Below the pieces are notes generated by a model. The model searched no databases and was not told where the DNA came from. It saw nothing but the letters and a program-made list of their open reading frames with translations. From assembly GCA_015680685.1 (NCBI GenBank), contig MNCI01006861.1, positions 342,706-406,705 on the forward strand: a stretch of DNA of 64,000 bases, read 5' to 3'. The first letter of the stretch is position 1; each line of letters begins with the position of its first letter. This document shows positions 45,780 through 57,639 of this stretch, in pieces. A program made the translations under genes and the position numbers. The stretch comes from Gnetum montanum (lineage: Eukaryota; Streptophyta; Gnetopsida; Gnetales; Gnetaceae).

Positions 45780-47027
45780 TAGTTGTAGCGATGATTGAAT
45801 CCGAAGTTGAAGTAGATCATCAAAGAGGAGATTGAACAACTCCTCAAGGTGGGGTTCATCTATCCCATTGCAAATAGTGAGTGGGTTAGCCCACTTGTGA
45901 TTGTTCCAAAGAAAGGTAACAAGTAGGGTTTATATTAACTTTAAGCTATTGAACATGGTGACCTACAAAGATCATTTTCTATTACCATTTGTGGATTAGG
46001 CATTGAACACTATCTCTAGGAATTACTACTATAGCTTTTTGGAAGGTTATAGTGGCTATAAACAAATTCAAATAGCACCTAAAGATAAGGCCAAAACTAC
46101 ATTCACAAGTCCCTAGGGGACTTTTCCATACAAAAAGATTCCTTTTGCTCTGTGCAATGCCCCTACAACTTTCCAATGCCATGTTCTTAGAATTTTTTAA
46201 CAACAAATTGGTAGTAGAGTGGAAGTCTTCATGGATGACTTCTCCACCTATGGCACTACGTTTAAGCAAGCCCTAGACTGCCTTGAGTAAGTGCTTAAAT
46301 GATGTGTGGAGACTAACCTTCACCTCAATTGGAAAACAAGCCATCTAATGGTCTAGAAGGGCATTGTGTTAGGCCAAAGAATCTCACAAACAAGGATTGA
46401 GGTGGACCTTAAAAAGATAAGGATCATCCAAGGAATTACTCGCCAACTGAAAACCATTAAAGATGTTTGGTGATTCCTTGGCCATATTGGCTACTACTAG
46501 TGATTCATAGAAAATTTTTTTAAGATTGCTAAACCATTGGTGAAGTTGACAAAGAAAGATGTGCCATTTGTATGGACCGAGGAATGCAAAAAGACATTCT
46601 AGTAACTTAAAGAAAAGATTGTAGAAACTCAAATTCTATGAGCACCATACTGGTCTTGAACATTGTACATTATGATGAGTGCATCACACTATGACTTGGA
46701 AGTTATGATTACATAGTTGCATAATCAAAAACATCCTTACTACATCCACTATGCAAGCCGAAGCATTGTGGATGCACAATTGAACTAGACCACAACAAAG
46801 AAAGAACTAATGATAGTGGTGTATGTCTTGGAGAAGTTTAGGCACTATGTGCTTAGATCCAAGGTGTTCATGCACATAGACCACAATGCAATTCACTTCT
46901 TGATGAATAAAATAATAGTGAGCCCTTGTGTTATATGGTGGCTTGTGATCTTGTAGGAATTTAATCTCACAATGGTAAATCGAAAGGAAACTAAGAATGT
47001 AGTTGCTAATCACTTGTCTTAGTTGTG
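45780..47027 (+). pseudogene. Reverse transcriptase and RNase H of element 3
   Basis: RT begins near 45830 (IEQLLKVGFIYPIAN), then DHFLLPFVD, FLEGYSGY, PFALCNAPTTFQ (46143) and catalytic VFMDDFSTYG (46224-46253). RNase H runs from about 46660 to 47027 with KKELMIVVYVLEKFRHYVL, MHIDHNAIHFL and NVVANHLS. The middle part deleted in element 2 is present here. Stops and at least one frameshift. Confidence 0.8.
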
Positions 47028-47189
47028 ATGGAATAACAAAGAGGATGAGAACTTTCTTTTAGATTAGTTTCTTGATGAACTTTTTTTTGCTAGTGAAATA
47101 AATGAATAAGTGCCCAATGAACCTACATGGTATTATGGCATCCTCACTTATATTCTCACTTAGGAGATGCCATAAGATTTAGACCATAG

Positions 47190-48440
47190 GAAGAAACAAA
47201 AATTTCTTCAACAATCCAAACACTTCATGGAGATTAATGGGCACCTTTACAAGGTGTGAATCAATGGTCTGGTTCGTTGGTATGTTCCTTATGCTGGCTA
47301 ACTACATGTTCTCTAAGATGCTCATGAGGGCCCTTGTAGGGGTAACTATGCTAGGAGACACACAATCATTAAGATCTTGATAGCAGGGTATTATTAGCCA
47401 ACACTCTTCAAGGACACTCATCACTTTGTCCACTCTTGTGAACATTGTCAACATGATGATGGGGTAACCACTTGAATGAAGGGACCTTAGCAATGGATCC
47501 AACCACTGGAACCCTTCAACATCTAGGGCATCGACTTTATGGGCCCCACACATCCATGTTGAATGAAAAGGCATACATTAGAGTCATTGTTGACTGTTGT
47601 ATAAAATGGGTAGAAGTAGCAGCTGTCATCGACTATACATCTTCTACTATTACTTGATTTATACAACAAAATGTTGTAAACATTTTGGGGAGTCATGTGC
47701 ACTGATTTATGACAATGGTACTCATGTTCTAGCTACCACCTTTCAAAAACTCATGCACTGCTTGGGGGTAGAATATAAATTGACAATACCTTATTACTCC
47801 CAAGCTAATGGTCAAGCAAAGATTACAAATAGGAAGATTACTAAGACCTTAACAAGAAAAATTAGCAAATATAGGAGAGATTGGAGCACAAAACCTAATG
47901 ATGTCCTTTGAGCTAATCGCTCAACATGAAAACTTCTTATAGGCTATTCTCCCTATGAGTTAGTGTATTGAAAATTGCCAGCTCTTCCAACTTAATTTGA
48001 GCTTCGTACACTTTTAATAGCCTTTGGCCTTGACCTTGACCTTGACCGTAGCCTAGCATAGAAAAAAAGATTGATAAATCTTAACATCCTAGATGAGAAT
48101 AGATTGGTGGCCTTATCCTCGAATGAAGTCCACAAAGAATTCAAAAAAAAAAAAAAATTCCATGACCTCAAAATAAGGAAAGTAAAATTTCAACCTAGAG
48201 ACAAGGTCCTTTACTAGAACCCCACACATGTTCCATAATGAACTAAGTTCCAAATATTGTGGAAAGGGCCTTATATCATTTATAAAACCTTTTCTTCTGA
48301 GGCCATGTTGATCTACAAATCAAAGAGCCCAAATAAGAAATAACTAATCAACATGTAGCAAGTAAAACCTTTTCATGAACCCCAAAGAGCTAGTTCTAGT
48401 AACACATCATCAAATGGACAACCTCACTCAATCTTTTGAA
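47190..48440 (+). pseudogene. Integrase of element 3
   Basis: HFMEINGHLYKV then FVGMFLMLAN and a decayed zinc region. Core: HPC-like segment, GHRLYGPHTSMLNEKAYIRV (shifted frame) and KWVEVAAVIDYTSSTIT. The second Asp is retained in YDNGTHVL (47707-47730). The third-position segment reads PYYSQANGQAKITN with Lys. The C-terminal GPF-like module KGPYIIYKTFSSEAMLIYKS (48265-48320) ends with VKPFHEPQRASSSNTSSN. Confidence 0.75.
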
Positions 48441-50545
48441 TCTTCTTTTTCCAACTTTGTCATGGGGGAGATGGTCATCCATGCTAATCATATGAGTGGC
48501 TCCTCAGTTTTTACACATTTTGTTTTTCACTTTCTTTGTTTTATACCTTTTTGTCTTAAACTTTCTTTTATTTTACACCTTTTTTTTTACACTTTGTTGT
48601 TTTTCATATTTTTTGTCTTACAACATTGTTAGTATGTTTTATCTTTCTTAAATATTTTATAATTTCTTTTATATTTTACTTTATTTTGGTTTGAATTTTT
48701 CTTATGTGTTCTAATAAATTGCTTTATTGCCAATAGGACATAGTGACGCTATAACTATTTCCTAATGCTGGTTTGTACTTAATGCTTTTTATTGCTAATG
48801 TTTAGATTCTATCTTTGAATTTTGATCATTGATAACTAAGACAAAGTCTCTTTTTGATGGAATAGGTAGTGAGTTCACATCATCCATCCATCCACAACAA
48901 TCTATGGTGTTCTTGGTTTTGGAAATATGAGGTCCCTTTTCATTAATGAAACTTTAATGAACTTGTGACCTTGGTAGTCTCCAAACTTTGGAAAGATCAA
49001 ATGGATTAATAAGGATGTGACTTCAAGGGGACTTGATGTTGTTTGTACTTTTCTACTCTCTTGAGTGCATGAGTGTTTTCATGGATTTCCTACCATTCCA
49101 CTATTGACCAATAACAAAAAGCTAAGTCTTTGCATGTTGTGATTTCCATCCAAAAATCTAAAAAAAAAAACATAAAATTCAAAAAAATGATGGGAATTTA
49201 AAGGATACCCCTTAGACAAAAATACTGGCTATAAGCACTAGTTATGGGACTAGAAAGACATGTTACCCATGCTTAAAGGTCCCCTCTAACTAAGGCCCTT
49301 TCTCACTTGTTGCTTCTCTTTTCTTCTCAAATAAGGAATGGTGATTGATCTATGGGAGCATTCTTGTGTCTTGAGGGGGTAGATTGGTCTTAAAGTATCA
49401 ATGCAAAGTTACTAAAAAGTGGTTGGTTTTGATCTAGACTAAGGATGGACTTCATTAGGTTATTTAACCATCAAATCCACAAGGGACTTCATGTGACCAC
49501 AATTAGGAACTCTGTTCCACTTTCTCTTTCATCCACCAATGCTTTTCATGATTCACCTCACTGCCATTTTTCCATGTCTTGCTGAATGTCTTAGTTTGAT
49601 ATGTTAAAATTCTTAGGTAGATTGTTTTGGATTAGGTCCTTAACTTTTCATTACCATTAAGCAATCATAGAGTCCACAAACTCCTTGGTTTGAGGATATG
49701 CAAGGATAAAAATGGCATGAGCCTGCTATGGGAAGGACCCACTTGCATTTCTCTTAGTTAGGCTAGTTAAGTTCCTTATCCTTAGGAATTTTTGTAGTCA
49801 AATCATTTCACATTCCCCATTAGTTGCATCCAATTGTGTGCTTCTTAAGGCATTTCTCCATCAAAATTTCATTCTCCAAATCATTCTCCAATTTTTGTGA
49901 ATTTATAAGTCCTCTTCTAGTATTTCATCATTTTAATGAATTTTTTGGCTCTTTGTAGATCCTAATTTCATGTTGAAACTCATAATTTTTGAATTATTTA
50001 ATGTGGAAAATTTTCTCTATAGGCGATGTTGATGGGACAAATGGAGGGGATGCATAAACAAGACCTTGTCAATGGGATTCCATCAATACAAGGTAAAAAT
50101 CCTATAAATATGTGGTGACACTTTGAAAATTTTTCATTTGCTCACAAATGAGGGGGAAGTTTTTGAACTTTTCAGAGCCTAGAACCTTCTAAGAGCCATA
50201 ACTTCCTAACCATTTGTTTGGTTTACTTTGTTCTTAAATCTTGTAGCTATTGGAGGTAAGCTCTTTATCATGGGGGCCACAAAACTTAAGTATTTGACAA
50301 AAAGGTTTTTGAAATTTTTCTAACTCGCACAAAGGTTTAACTGATGAATTAACTTTAAAACATCAATTTATGAAATTTAAACCCTTCCAATAAGCTCTAG
50401 TAAGCTTATAAAGTTAAATAACATTAAAATAATCAATCCACCATGGTCATAACTTAGCCTAAGTGTAACTACCCAAGGAGATAAGGCACTTCAAGGTTAT
50501 AAGCTACACATTATATTATAATCCTTGGTTATGTTGTGACCACAA
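48441..50545 (+). other. Conserved non-coding spacer before ORF-X, element 3
   Basis: Same layout as 33765-35886: CATGGGGGAGATGGTCATCC, a T-rich run at 48500-48710, ATTGATCTATGGGAGCATTC (49343), CTTGGTTTGAGGATATGC (49683) and the promoter-like block at 50022-50262. Confidence 0.7.
50022..50262 (+). promoter_or_regulatory. Putative internal promoter and splice donor upstream of ORF-X, element 3
   Basis: GCGATGTTGATGGGAC ... GACCTTGTCAATGGGATTCC ... AAGGTAAAAATCC, TATAAATA (50103-50110), then GGAGGTAAGCTCT (50252-50264), about 150 bp downstream. Confidence 0.45.
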
Positions 50546-53372
50546 ATGACACCTAAAGGAAAGCACGTGAAAGAAGGAGCACCATCCCAACTAAGGTACA
50601 AATAGTCATGACTCAGAAGGGGCCAAGAATAAGCACATGAGCATTCAATAGAAATCCATGCAACAAGACCTCTTTAAGAGGAGCCCAAAGCAGAATCTAT
50701 CTAAAAAAATTCTTGAAGAAACTGTGATAGAATAGTCTCACCTAGATGAAGCACCCAAACTACGACCAAACCTTGAGATCACCTTAATAGAGGCCTACCT
50801 TAAGTAGATCACAAACAAGGAGGTATAGAAATCTATACTTCAAGAGTTAAATTTTGGATCTTTCTTGGAGTTTGCACCTTTAGAAGTTAAAGTACAATTG
50901 CAAAACTCTTCCATGTGGCCGTCATCACTTCCAATGGGAAGTGGTACATGGGAGAGACATACCTATTTTGGAATAATTGGTAGGCTAGTTCAATAGTCAA
51001 GATCAAGGACATTTTAGTATCCTACCCAATGAAAGCCCTTTTAGAGGCCCTTGGAGTACTAGAAACTAAGGCCAACGTTACTGAGATTCCAACACAAGAA
51101 AATCTAGACATCAAGAAAGAATGGACATAGTGGTGTTATGGAGTGGACCATAAGGAGTTTGGTGTACTCACCATGGCAGAGTGCACATACTTCAAGATTG
51201 TGGCCTTTTACCTTAATCCAACAGTGAGGCCAAGAAAGATCACAACCTTCTCTGCTCGTGTGTGTGCTGCTCTAAGCTGTAAATTCCTAATAAACCTTCC
51301 ATAGCTAATCTATCTTAAGATAGAGAAGCATTTTAAGAAAAATGAATGTGGAAGGAAGGCACTTCCTTTTCCATGCCTCATCAAAAAGTTATGCAAGAGG
51401 GGAGGCATAATAGGCTACATGAATGACACCATTTGATGAGCTCCAACTACCTCCTGGGTGGAAATGATGAAGGACAAGGTGCTTGTCAAATTCATTTAAC
51501 AAGAGGAGTAGAAATAACCACCTCCACCACCCACTCACAAAATAATGCTAGATTCCCACACTATCATTGAGTGCATGTGTGAACTCCAAGAATAGCTATT
51601 GTAGCAGCCATAAGCAGGAATAAGTGGTGGTGACCCATTTGTGTACCTACTAGTAATGAGCCACCTTAATGAAGTGGCTCGAACCATAAGTTAGATGGAA
51701 GGTGGGGATCAATTTTCTTAATCCAAAGAATGTAGGTTCTCACAAGGTCAAATCCTAGTTCCCTAGAGATAAAGGTATCTCTCTCATAACAACCGTAATT
51801 CCTAGACATCTCTGGGAACACTGCTACCTTTTCAGTGCATTTAGAGGAGGGTGAGGGGAAAACTGTTTTGGTGATGTGGCACCATGGTAGGAGATAGCAA
51901 TCAAAGTAGTTGCTGAAAAAATTATTGAAACACTAAATGCACTTGTGGTTTCTATACCAATTTTTTTGCACTAAGATATGTGTAGACATATGCAGAAATT
52001 GTTAGCAGTAAATTGAGTGCAACTTAGCATGAGGAATTGTTGGACTAACTAGTGGGAACTAGGCAACTAATTCTGGATGTCTTTGACCTTTCAAATACCA
52101 TCATTGCAACCTAATCAAATCTGCTTGAATCAAGGAGAGAATGCATCATAACGGAGGAACAATGAGAAAAAACTAGATCATAGAACCAATGCTTGGCTTT
52201 AGAAGTTGTCAAATTAAGGACCTACCTTGTTGATCTTTCATTTCTCAACCTAGCACTGACACATGATGAAGCTTTTCAATAGCTTCAGGGTAACTCAAGA
52301 AGGTTGAGAAGACAAAGTAGATGACTATATTTGATGAGTCCTTGGCCAATTCCACAATGCATAACATCAAGAATAAATTAGCCCAAATGCATTGGGAGAA
52401 TCAAATCCTGACCATAGAGAATAATCGCCTACGGAATGTTGATGCATAGAAGTAGTAGATGGTAGACTTAATCCATTAATTGCAAGAGTAGTTAGCCAAG
52501 GTAAACAATGAATTAAGGATATTGGTAGCAAAAAATAGTAACCTCTTCATGGAGGAAGTTTATGCCCTTCACTAGAAATATGCAATAGAGATAACCACCT
52601 GGAAAAACAAGGTTCTAAAATTTGAGAGAGTCAAGAACCATCAGAGAGATCAAGTTGGTCTACAAAAAGAAGTTATTAAGAAACACATCTAGATGGTGAA
52701 GGCAAAAATCAATGAGGTCCTCTAGCAGCTCAAGAAAGGAAGCAACATCTAGTAGCCTATCTTTGATGGGCTGAATAACTACAACAAAGCCAAAATACAC
52801 ATGAAAGAGCTGTAGATCGAGGAGACAATAGAGTATATGGAGATTTCCAATCTTCGATGCACAAAATTAGCAATGTTAGCCACCAAAAGGCCATGGTTTG
52901 AATTGGAGAAAAAAGTGGCCAGCTTGTACTTGTTGTATGAGGTAGAGTTCAAGCACCATAAAGAGACCAAGCAGAAGCTTGAGATTGTAAACATGGAACT
53001 TGAGGTTCTCAACGCGAAGTTCATTGATCAATGATCAATCACTGAGAACCTAGCCAAAAGGATGCACAATTACTAGAAGCTATAGAATGCATTCAAAGCA
53101 TTCAACATCAAATGTAAATAATTTTCTTCCTAGTTCATTAATGTGAAGGATTTTTTCTGGACAATGTCCTATCTGGGGATATTCCAATTCTGGTCCATAT
53201 TGATCATGCAGCATGGACCATGAATGATCCCCAGAGTAAGGAGGAGAAAATGAAGGCACTATTAGATGCCTTCTATATTCCTCTAGAAGTTGCAGTTGCC
53301 ATAGGACAAACACTACGTGCGCTTGAAGTAGGATAAGATCCTTAGGAGCCTTCACTACTTGGGACTATCTAT
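50546..53372 (+). pseudogene. ORF-X of element 3
   Basis: Start MTPKGKHVKEG. The N-terminal part contains FGSFLEFAPLEVKVQL, WYMGETYLF, KEFGVLTMAECTYFKI and RPRKITTFSARVCAAL. The C-terminal half (52000-53040) is coiled coil: LALEVVKLRTYLVDLSF, VASLYLLYEVEFKHHKE and LEIVNMELEVLNAKF. The end, EPSLLGTI, lacks the stop seen in elements 1 and 2. Stops are frequent, mostly TAG. Homologous to the frame at 3-1616. Confidence 0.65.
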
Positions 53373-53599
53373 TTCTTCTTCATCATCTTCAGACTATCAA
53401 AGGAGTTGTGATTGTCAGTTTTGTCCTAGTGTTCAACTTTGTTGTCCTAAATACCAAAATTTTGTAATGATTGTACACTAAATACTTAGGTAGTTTTTTA
53501 TTATGTTTTTTTTGTGTGTTTGTAGTCAATCAATAATTCCATGCCTTCCAAAATTCTATAAAGAAATTGAGGACAAGTTTTCATTCAGTTATGGGGGTA
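53373..53599 (+). other. 3' untranslated end and polypurine tract of element 3
   Basis: Matches 21070-21299 and 38673-38903. Ends ATGGGGGTA before TGATGAG. Confidence 0.75.
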
Positions 53600-54363
53600 T
53601 GATGAGTCGTCTTGGTTTGGCCACGTTAATGGGATGCCATCGACATGACCCTTTTGATGATGCACCTTGTTTTACTTAGAAATGTGTGTGTACCTACCAC
53701 ATTTATGGAATAAGTTTTTATAGTTGTAGCAAAGCTCTTGTAGTTTTTGCACTTTAGAGTTAGAATATTTTCTAAGTGCCTACTGTAGAAGTTAAAGAAT
53801 GTATAGATTCTTATTCGATCACTATAATATAAGCTTTTTTGAAAAACCTTGCAACACTGAACTAGATTAATTGTTTACTTAAGCATTTAAATATTCCAAA
53901 AATTTCCTTTAATGTTTTAAGAAATTAAGTAATTAATTAATTAATAGTGATTAAACAACACACATAAGTATGATCACTTCGAGCATATGTCTAACACTTG
54001 GTAATACTAGTAACACTTAACGTTTGGTAACCTAGTGGTGCTCTATGTGTTCAAGATGGATTACTTAAGTGTTAGCTAGTTATTAGATTAATTTAGTAAT
54101 TAAATTACTTTATTCTTTATTCTTGATTCTTAGGTGACTTAAAACATAAAAGAGAAAATGATAAAAATCATGTACCTCAACTACACTTAACCATATCCTT
54201 GAACTTCACATGTGGAATTGGGAAGACAATGATTGCAATAGTTAGTTTTACCTCATAAAACCTAGTGTACTTAAATAACTAAAGTCTATGAAATTTAATT
54301 GGATCACTGAGTGAGAGTTAGTGATTTGTATGGTTGTGCATAGGGTATACTCACTACTCATTA
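53600..54363 (+). repeat. 3' LTR of element 3
   Basis: 764 bp, TGATGAGTCGTCTTGG to CTCATTA. The TATA region is mutated (TTACTTAGAAATG). Shares the U3 deletion with 38904-39724 and has further deletions, for example after 53820 and near 54058. Confidence 0.85.
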
Positions 54364-54639
54364 GATATGTAGAGCTAATTAATGGATATTGATCATGTGA
54401 TCCTACACTGATTTTGGCTATGGTTGAATGAACAATGATGGTCTAAGAAATTGTGGACCTTATGAACATGCCCTACGCATGAGAGCCAAATTTAAGTATA
54501 AGCACAAGCTTTCTATGGTCCAAATTTTTGTGCTACAAAATTATATGGAGTAGATATGGGATATTGTTGATGACATGCAAGTCTTCATGGGGGACATCCT
54601 TGCCAAGTTGATGAATTGACAAGTAGAGAATTAGAACCT

Positions 54640-55460
54640 TAAAAACTAGTTGACTATGCAAGAGAAAGTAGTTGCATCCAAGTCTGGGTGGTTTGCACCC
54701 AAATTCTGGGCCAAAGAACCAAATGTCTACAAAGGAGATCATGATGATAAATTCATTGATGCATTCCTATTTAAATTGGAGGAGTGCTTGGAAATGTATG
54801 AGTACCTTAAGAACACTAAGATTCACATCATTTTCCAATTCTTCAAAAGAGTTTTGAAGAGATGGTGGCTTAGCATTTTCTAGGAAATGTAATCTTAAAC
54901 AACCTAGAGAACTCTTGAGACATAGAAAGAATTCAAAATGTCATTGATTGGAGACTTTTTCTTAGGTAATTTTCTTAACAAAGCTTGGGAAAAGTTGAAG
55001 AAGATCTAGCATATTAGGAAGCTAGAAGACTACATAAAGGAGTATTAGAACTTGGTGTTACAGGTCCTTAATATCATTAAGGCAGGTAAGTACCAATTCA
55101 TTTTTAATTACTTGAAATCTTGGGTCCAATGGAAAATTCAAACATGTTAGATCATGAACTATAGGGAAGTGATCAAGTTACCTGTAAGTTTGATGATCGA
55201 CCCCAAAAGTAGGAAAAGAACAAGGTAGATTCACCTCAATGTAATAAGAAGTCTAGTGATAAGTTTAGTAATTTTTTTCGAAGAAACTTTGATGGTGGCT
55301 TTAGGGATCCACAACTTGCCATTACTTTAGATACCTCAAGCTTCTTACTTGGGTAATAGAAAGTGTTAGGCTTCTAAAGATCAAACTAGATTTAGGGACA
55401 ACTAGCCATGATATGGGAGTCTCATGAATAATCATCTACTTAGGAAATCATGTTATCTAA
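54640..55460 (+). pseudogene. gag of the chromovirus-like element
   Basis: 54650-54883 is open: GWFAPKFWAKEPNVYKGD, LFKLEECLEMYEYLKNTKIH and FFKRVLKRWWLSIF (core with WW). Then FKMSLIGDFFLGNFLNKAW and a degenerate region. The knuckle remnant is near 55425 (IYLGNHVI). Duplicate of 39725-40981. Confidence 0.7.
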
Positions 55461-55689
55461 GATTGCCCTTGATATCCCAATTGAAGACTTGCTATAACAA
55501 GATCAAATAGTGATTAATAGTTGAACACTCAAGTATTAACTTCAAGCTCAATTATGGGTAACTAAGGTTAATGAGAATGGACAAGAGATTGGAACCTTAG
55601 ATGTGATGGAGTAGATTTGCCATAGCTTAAGAGCAACACAAGAGAATGTCTAAGGAGAAACTAACTTGCATTCAATCTAGATGGTTTTG

Positions 55690-55980
55690 ATGCATTTTCC
55701 TTTAAAGAAAATGGATTCCTTGGTTGACACATGTATCAACTACAATTTTCTATCTTCAAAAATTTCTTTCATTCTCAATTTGAAAGTGGAGATGATCTCA
55801 GTATCCAATAAGTTAGTCAAGCTCTAACTAACAACTATATTAAAATGGTTAATGAAGTATATGTGAATGTGGGCCAATGGATAGGTAAGATAGATTTCTC
55901 AATCATGGACATTAACTCTTTCTAATTCATTCTTAGATAAGAATTCTTAAAGAAGGAAAAGGTGTTGGTTTCTCTCTATA
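55690..55980 (+). pseudogene. Protease of the chromovirus-like element
   Basis: FPLKKMDSLVDTCINYNFLS corresponds to the active site (usual form: LIDSGSTHNFIS) with Cys in place of Gly, so inactive. ILNLKVEMISVSN and, further on, REFLKKEKVLVSLY-like sequence (with stops) match the C-terminal 'LGxxFLxKxKAxV' segment. Confidence 0.6.
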
Positions 55981-56219
55981 TTTCGCATGAGAAATCATCC
56001 TGTGTGGTGAAGACCTCTACACTAGGAGTAACTAGCATACTTCAAAATATCTAGATAATGTCTTTCATGATAATAAAGAAGATTTTTTGAGGTCCAATCC
56101 AATATATTTATTTAGCTGTGTTGAGGGAGGTGGAAGTAAATGGTTCAACCTAGGTTGACATGTAATTTGAAGAAGTTCTTAGAAGATATAAGGATCTAAA
56201 GTCGATAAATTTACTAGAA

Positions 56220-57438
56220 GAATTACTTGAATGACATGTGATGGATTACAAAATTAAGTTATTGTCAAAAATTGCTCCTTCCAAATAGCATTCATATAGG
56301 TTAACTACTCATGAACTAGAAGAATTAAAGAACCAATTAGTGATCTTGGTAAACAAAATGAATTTTAAAGGTTTTCAAAATCTCTATATGGAAACCTAGT
56401 GTTATGACTACAATTTACTAAATAAGTACATCATCAAGAACAAGTATCTAATACCTTTGGTATTGAATCTTTTTGATCCACTAGGGAAGGCTCATGTATT
56501 CTCTTGACTTAACCTTTGCCAATGTTACTATCAATTGCACATTGCAGTAGGTGATGAAGAAAATATAGCTTTTGTCACTTGCTATAGCTCCTATGAATAA
56601 AATATAATGCCTTTTGAGTTATGAAACTCTTTTTCCACTTTTTACATACTTATGAATGAGGTATTCCATCCATATCTTAACAAGTTCATAATTGTGTATC
56701 TTGATGACCTCCTTATATACTCTCACTTTATTGAGAAGTACCTTCAACAATTAGATTTAGTATTTCCAAAATTACCAAGGAATAAGTTGCATATCAAGTG
56801 AAAGAAATATGTGTTTGGAAAAATAGAGTTAAAGTTTCTTGGTCACAGCATTGGTGGAGGCAAGATGGAACTAGATCCAAAGAAGGTGGAAGCCATTGCA
56901 ACATGGCTAGTTTCTAAGGATGTGCACTAGGTATGCCAATTTTTGGAGTTGGCTAGTTATTATAGAAATTTTTTTAGGGATTCTCAAGTATCAAGATAGT
57001 CCTTGCTAATTTGCAAAAGAAGAATGTTCCATAGAATTGGAATGATAAGTACCAACTTAACCTATGTTGATCCTTCCTGACATCTATAAGTTGTTCAAAT
57101 TTTTTACTGATGCTTTAGATGAAGTAATTGGATATGTTCTCTTACAAGAGAATCATTTAGTGGCATATGAGTTGAATAAGTTAAATCTTACAAAACAACT
57201 ATGTCTAATACATGAAAAGGAGATATTCATCCTTATGCATTCTCTTCTCACATGGAAACATGATATTCTAGGTGGCCTTGTGGTATTTAAAATAGATAGT
57301 ACTCCCATGATTTACTTACTCGCCCAATCTAATATGAAACCAAAACAAATACAATTGTTGAGTTTGCTAAACGAGTTCGACCTTCAATTTGTGTATCAAC
57401 TAGGCAAGAAGAATTTTGTGGTTGATACATTAAGCTAG
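56220..57438 (+). pseudogene. Reverse transcriptase and RNase H of the chromovirus-like element
   Basis: YKIKLLSKIAPSK, LTTHELEELKNQL, QLHIAVGDEENIAFVT, MPFELWNSFSTF and the catalytic YLDDLLIYS (56697-56723), then FLGHSIGGGKMELDPKKVEA (56839). RNase H is open at 57064-57438: FTDALDEVIGYVLLQE, LIHEKEIFILMHSLLTWKH and FVVDTLS at the end. These match chromovirus RT-RNase H order and motifs. Several stops in RT, none in the RNase H stretch. Confidence 0.8.
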
Positions 57439-57639
57439 TATCCTTAGGTATGTTTGATGGAGGTTTTGGGTCAGCCCAATAGCTCTTGGATGATGATTGA
57501 CCATGAACTCTAGGAGAAAATTTAAAAGAGAATACATCATGATCAAGAAGTTCAAGAGTTATTAGAGTTGGAATAATGGGGAGATACTTGGAATTTTAGT
57601 GAAATAAATGGCTTACTCATGTTGAAATAAAATAGAATC

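Larger units (their letters stand above)
41215..54363 (+). mobile_element. Athila-type Ty3/gypsy element 3 (in unit copy 2)
   Basis: 13.1 kb duplicate of element 2, with the same domain order and the same insertion point. Flanks GAAAT and GATAT (54364-54368). Coding decay differs in detail from copy 1, so the duplication is not recent. Confidence 0.85.
40982..55588 (+). repeat. Tandem-duplicated ~14.6 kb unit, copy 2
   Basis: Repeats the order of 26386-40981. After about 55588 (GAGAATGGACAAGAGATTGG) it continues into chromovirus sequence absent from copy 1. Confidence 0.85.

Noticed and set aside
26386-55588. Two independent insertions of the same family
   Set aside because: The flanks, insertion point and 3' LTR deletion are the same in both; a duplication explains all of them.
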